NCBI RefSeq assembly: GCF_000518265.1
Contig: NZ_JADG01000004.1
Span: 186,001-250,000, forward strand
From: Actinomadura oligospora ATCC 43269
GTDB lineage: Bacteria > Actinomycetota > Actinomycetes > Streptosporangiales > Streptosporangiaceae
Reading direction: 5' to 3'
DNA length: 64,000 nucleotides
The translations under genes were made by a program, and so were the position numbers. Positions 61,092 through 64,000 of the stretch are shown here, in pieces. Below the pieces are notes generated by a model. The model was not told where the DNA came from. It was given only the letters and a program-made list of their open reading frames with translations, and searched no databases. Positions within the stretch are counted from its first letter, which is position 1, and the number at the start of each line of letters is the position of its first letter.

Positions 61092-62003
61092 GTGTCCGAT
61101 CAGGCTTCTGAGCTGCGCGCACGCTGGCGTTCACTCGCCCCGTTCCTCCGCGAGGAGATCATCAGGACGGGGCGGTCGAGCGAGGCCGAGGCGAACTGGA
61201 TCGCGGTCCACTACGCGCGGATGAGCCTCGGGCGGGTCCGGCGGCGGATGTGGATCGTGATCATCGTCTTCATGGTCGTCCTCGGGGTGGCGCTCGGGCT
61301 GCTCCGCTCGACGGACGTGGTGAACGGCGTGACGTTGCCGCTGGTCACGACCGTGATCACCCTCCCGTTCGTGCTGGCGTTGTTCGCATGGGCGCGCGGG
61401 CAGGTGATCGCGTTCAGCCGGATCATCACGATGAACGAGGCCGCGCCGGAGAGCGTCGCACCGGTGTCCGTGCGGCCGGGGTGGGGCGAGCGGCTGGACG
61501 TGAGGATCGTGCTGGGGCGGGTGATCGTCCGGTTCGGCGGGATCGCCCTGGTGCTGGCGCTCGTGGGCGCGCTGATGGCGGGGATCGGCGCCCACACGTC
61601 CACGATCGTGGTGTGCGAGACGGGCGCGGGGGTCATCCTGGCGATGCTTCTGTGGATCATCGTGCGCGCGCGGAGGCACGACCCGATGGTGAGGCTGTCC
61701 GAGGAAGGGGTGACCGTCGCGGGCTGGGGCACGACCGTGCCGTGGGGGCGGGTCACCGGCATCCGCGTCGTCACGCCGGACATGCGGCGCGGGGTGAGCG
61801 GCTCACACATCCTCGCACTGAGCGTGGACGCGCCGGAGCAGCTCATCGGCGGCCTTTCCGGCGCGTACGCGAAGTCGGCGCAACGGTCGCTGAGCGCGTA
61901 CGGGACCCCGGTCTCGTTCTCGGACCGGTACACCGACACCACGGCCCACGCGGTCGCCTCGGCGGCGTCCACGTGGACCGGGCTGCCCGTCCGCTCTACT
62001 TGA
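61092..62003 (+). CDS. membrane protein, PH-like C-terminus
   Basis: 303 aa from GTG 61092, with GGAG seven bases upstream. Four helices in two pairs (MWIVIIVFMVVLGVALGLL, VTTVITLPFVLALFAWARG; FGGIALVLALVGALMAGIGA, GVILAMLLWIIVRA). The last 100 aa (DPMVRLSEEGVTVAGWG, TVPWGRVTGIRVVT) resemble a YdbS/bPH-type domain. Function unknown. It overlaps the convergent GH31 stop by eight bases. Confidence 0.75.
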   Translation: MSDQASELRARWRSLAPFLREEIIRTGRSSEAEANWIAVHYARMSLGRVRRRMWIVIIVFMVVLGVALGLLRSTDVVNGVTLPLVTTVITLPFVLALFAWARGQVIAFSRIITMNEAAPESVAPVSVRPGWGERLDVRIVLGRVIVRFGGIALVLALVGALMAGIGAHTSTIVVCETGAGVILAMLLWIIVRARRHDPMVRLSEEGVTVAGWGTTVPWGRVTGIRVVTPDMRRGVSGSHILALSVDAPEQLIGGLSGAYAKSAQRSLSAYGTPVSFSDRYTDTTAHAVASAASTWTGLPVRST

Positions 62004-64000
62004 GGATCTTGAGCAGGCGGGGCGTGTCGGGGGTCCCCAGCCGGACGAACATCGGCACGGTGCCGAGGTCGGCCTTGTAACCGCGCAGGTCACCGCCCTT
62101 GACGGCGCGGTGGCGGACAACGTCGTACCAGGTGCCGGGCGGCAGGTGGACGTCGCGGCTCGTCCCGGACGCGAGGACGGGCGCGGCGAGCAGCGCGTCG
62201 CCGAGCAGCCACTCGTCGGCGACGGTGTAGGACTTCGCGTCGTCCGGGTGCTGGAAGAACAGCGGCTTCATGATGGGCTCGCCCGTCCGGACGGCGCGGT
62301 CGGCCTGGTCGCGGATGTACGGGGCGAGCCTGGCGTGCAGCCGGGTCGCGGCGGCGTAGGCGGCGGCGACCTCGGGCGGGTAGGTCACCCACTTCTTGTT
62401 CACGAAGTCGTACACCTTCAGCGGGGACGTGGAGGAGTACTCGATCGGCATGAGGGCGGCGGCCTGCGCCCAGCGGACCAGGACCTCGTCCGAGGGCGGC
62501 GGCATGCTGTCCGAGCCGCCGATCATGTCGGTCGCGACGAACGGGTAGCCGATGACCGAGACGGCGAGGTTCTGCTTGACGGCGGCGTTGAGCGAGGCCC
62601 AGTCGGTGCCCTTGTCGACGGTGCGGGTGACGAAGCCGTACTTCTGCGCGCCCGTCCAGTGCACGCGGATGCCCGCGCCCTGGAGGTCGAACTGCTGGGC
62701 GAGTTCCGCGCCGAGCCTGCGGTAGGCGGCGGCGTCGAGTCCGTTGGACGCGGCGCACCGCTCGTCGAAGAACTTCGTGTCGAACTTGAAGCCGTCCACG
62801 CCGTAGTCGGCCTGCAGCTTCTTCAGCTGGCCCTCGTACCACTTGTAGGCGTCGGGGTTGCCGAGGTCGATGAGCCCGGCCTTGCCGTTCCACCAGGTGA
62901 CCGTGCAGGGCTGGGACGAGTCCTGCTTGGACTTGAGGAGGTAGCCCCTGTCCTTGGCGACCTGGTAGTTGTCGGCGTCCAGGTTGATCCACTGGGTGAT
63001 CCAGACGCCGAAGTCGTAGCCCATGGCGTGGATCTGGTCGGACATGCCCTTGGGGTCGGGGAACTTGGAGTTCCACGTGTAGTCGCCGTAGTGCGTCATC
63101 CAGCCGTCGTCCAGCTGCATGGTGTGCCCGAGGACGCCCGCGTCGTGCAGGGAGCGCGCGTAGTCGAGGAAGCCCCGCTGGTCGACCGTGGAGTAGAACT
63201 GCGCCCACGAGTTCCAGAGCGGCTTCTCGAACTGCGCGGGCGTCGCGCCGATGGTCCGCGGCTTCCCGGCGATGCCGACGTAGTCCTGGTAGACGGCGCG
63301 CGGGGTGCGCTCGACGAAGACCGTCGCGTCCAGGCTGGAGGTGTCGGTGACCTCGAAGTCGGCGACGCCCTCGTGGACGCGTCCGAGGGACACGCGCATG
63401 AGGTTGCCGGTCTTCACGTAGAGCCCGGCGGACGTCGCGGTGAACCAGAACGGCTCGGTCATCAGGTAGGACGCCGGGCCGAACGTGGTGTCGTTGACCT
63501 GCTCCTTGCCGGTCGCGGCGTCCAGGGGCCAGGGCTGGCGGGTGTCGGGCTCGCCCTCGGCGTCGGACTTGGCCTCGCCGTGGCCGTACCAGTGGCCGCC
63601 GGACGCCATGTCCAGGCGCAGCGCGGACGCGGTGGCGGCCGCGCCGGTGACGCCGGTCTGGATCCGGTACCGGTCGGCGTCCGGGGTGATCTTCACGGTC
63701 AGGGTCGCGGCGGGGTCGGACGTCGCGACGGCCAGGTTCAGCGTGCCGTCCGTCCAGGTCGCGCTGCGGACGTCGGTCGGCGTGATGTGCGTGCCGTCCG
63801 CGCGGGTCAGGTCGAACGCGCCGGACGCGGCGGTCGCGAGGACGGTCTTCCCGGCGCGGCGGGTCGTGATCGCGAACGGGCTCCGGTCGATGTCGATCTC
63901 GTAGTCGCGGGTGGCGACGGCGACCGTCCGGGCGTCCTGGCGGACCGTGGCGGGCGTCGGCGTGGCGGGGTCGGCTTGGGCGGACGGGGTGACGGCGGCG
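61996..64000 (-). CDS. secreted GH31 glycosidase, 5' end beyond the window
   Basis: At least 667 aa; the frame stays open to the right edge, and the Ala/Pro-rich start (TPSAQADPATPTPATV) looks like the end of a signal or linker. The GH31 barrel has LDDGWMTHYGDYTWNS (acid/base side) and VDGFKFDTKFFDE with the nucleophile Asp. An N-terminal galactose-mutarotase-like domain precedes it, and a C-terminal beta domain (LLAAPVLASGTSRDVHLPPG) follows. It should hydrolyse alpha-glucosides or alpha-xylosides outside the cell. Confidence 0.92.
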   Translation of the reverse strand, partial: AAVTPSAQADPATPTPATVRQDARTVAVATRDYEIDIDRSPFAITTRRAGKTVLATAASGAFDLTRADGTHITPTDVRSATWTDGTLNLAVATSDPAATLTVKITPDADRYRIQTGVTGAAATASALRLDMASGGHWYGHGEAKSDAEGEPDTRQPWPLDAATGKEQVNDTTFGPASYLMTEPFWFTATSAGLYVKTGNLMRVSLGRVHEGVADFEVTDTSSLDATVFVERTPRAVYQDYVGIAGKPRTIGATPAQFEKPLWNSWAQFYSTVDQRGFLDYARSLHDAGVLGHTMQLDDGWMTHYGDYTWNSKFPDPKGMSDQIHAMGYDFGVWITQWINLDADNYQVAKDRGYLLKSKQDSSQPCTVTWWNGKAGLIDLGNPDAYKWYEGQLKKLQADYGVDGFKFDTKFFDERCAASNGLDAAAYRRLGAELAQQFDLQGAGIRVHWTGAQKYGFVTRTVDKGTDWASLNAAVKQNLAVSVIGYPFVATDMIGGSDSMPPPSDEVLVRWAQAAALMPIEYSSTSPLKVYDFVNKKWVTYPPEVAAAYAAATRLHARLAPYIRDQADRAVRTGEPIMKPLFFQHPDDAKSYTVADEWLLGDALLAAPVLASGTSRDVHLPPGTWYDVVRHRAVKGGDLRGYKADLGTVPMFVRLGTPDTPRLLKILK

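Overview
The window is very GC-rich, with strong G/C preference at third codon positions and frequent GTG and TTG starts. It carries families typical of filamentous actinobacteria: F420-type LLM oxidoreductases, Scr1-type HTH/DUF397 pairs, DUF6879, a YczR/YczE pair, an ECF41 (SigJ) sigma factor and a PknB-like kinase. An Actinomadura-like or other Streptosporangiales genome is the best guess, but this is inferred from content, not from a database match.

0-15 kb is mostly core metabolism on the minus strand. aroC-aroK-aroB-aroQ (chorismate synthesis) and pepQ-efp-nusB (peptidase, elongation factor P, antitermination) form two blocks. Between them lies a 6-kb accessory segment: a Tat-exported amine oxidase, an LLM oxidoreductase/enoyl-CoA hydratase/thioesterase operon divergent from a TetR regulator with three shared operator copies, and an ArsR-controlled MFS pump. 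A secreted M28 peptidase and a DUF2332 protein follow.

15-33 kb holds a second HTH/MFS pair with a concentric palindromic operator, an APC permease, a Ser/Thr kinase with an extracytoplasmic sensor, a cupin, a membrane-embedded M4 peptidase next to a secreted AbfB/ricin-lectin protein, an ABC exporter, a divergent NmrA/AraC pair, a DUF2252 kinase-like protein, a methyltransferase and an EF-hand protein.

33-48 kb is the accessory, partly decayed region. It has broken secreted-protein genes, an internally deleted IS with intact ends, the tail of a large NTPase-like gene, a tyrosine-recombinase N-terminus, HAF- and RCC1-repeat secreted proteins, and a cassette of a small protein, DUF6879 and an NB-ARC/TPR STAND ATPase bracketed by a 32-bp perfect palindrome and a long hairpin. 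Next comes a YczE/YczR pair flanked by direct repeats of the 3' end of a DUF899 gene.

48-64 kb holds a fused methyltransferase, RsgA, a GNAT enzyme, a decayed AAA ATPase, a lipoprotein, the ECF41 sigma factor with its NAD(P)-binding partner, a DUF1963 protein, Scr1-type HTH/DUF397 genes with an oxidoreductase between two DUF397 copies, PhyH, a prepilin peptidase, SseB, a 169-bp MITE-like element, a membrane protein, and a GH31 glycosidase running off the right edge. Many convergent gene pairs are separated by long perfect hairpins. I saw no rRNA, tRNA, CRISPR array or biosynthetic megasynthase.
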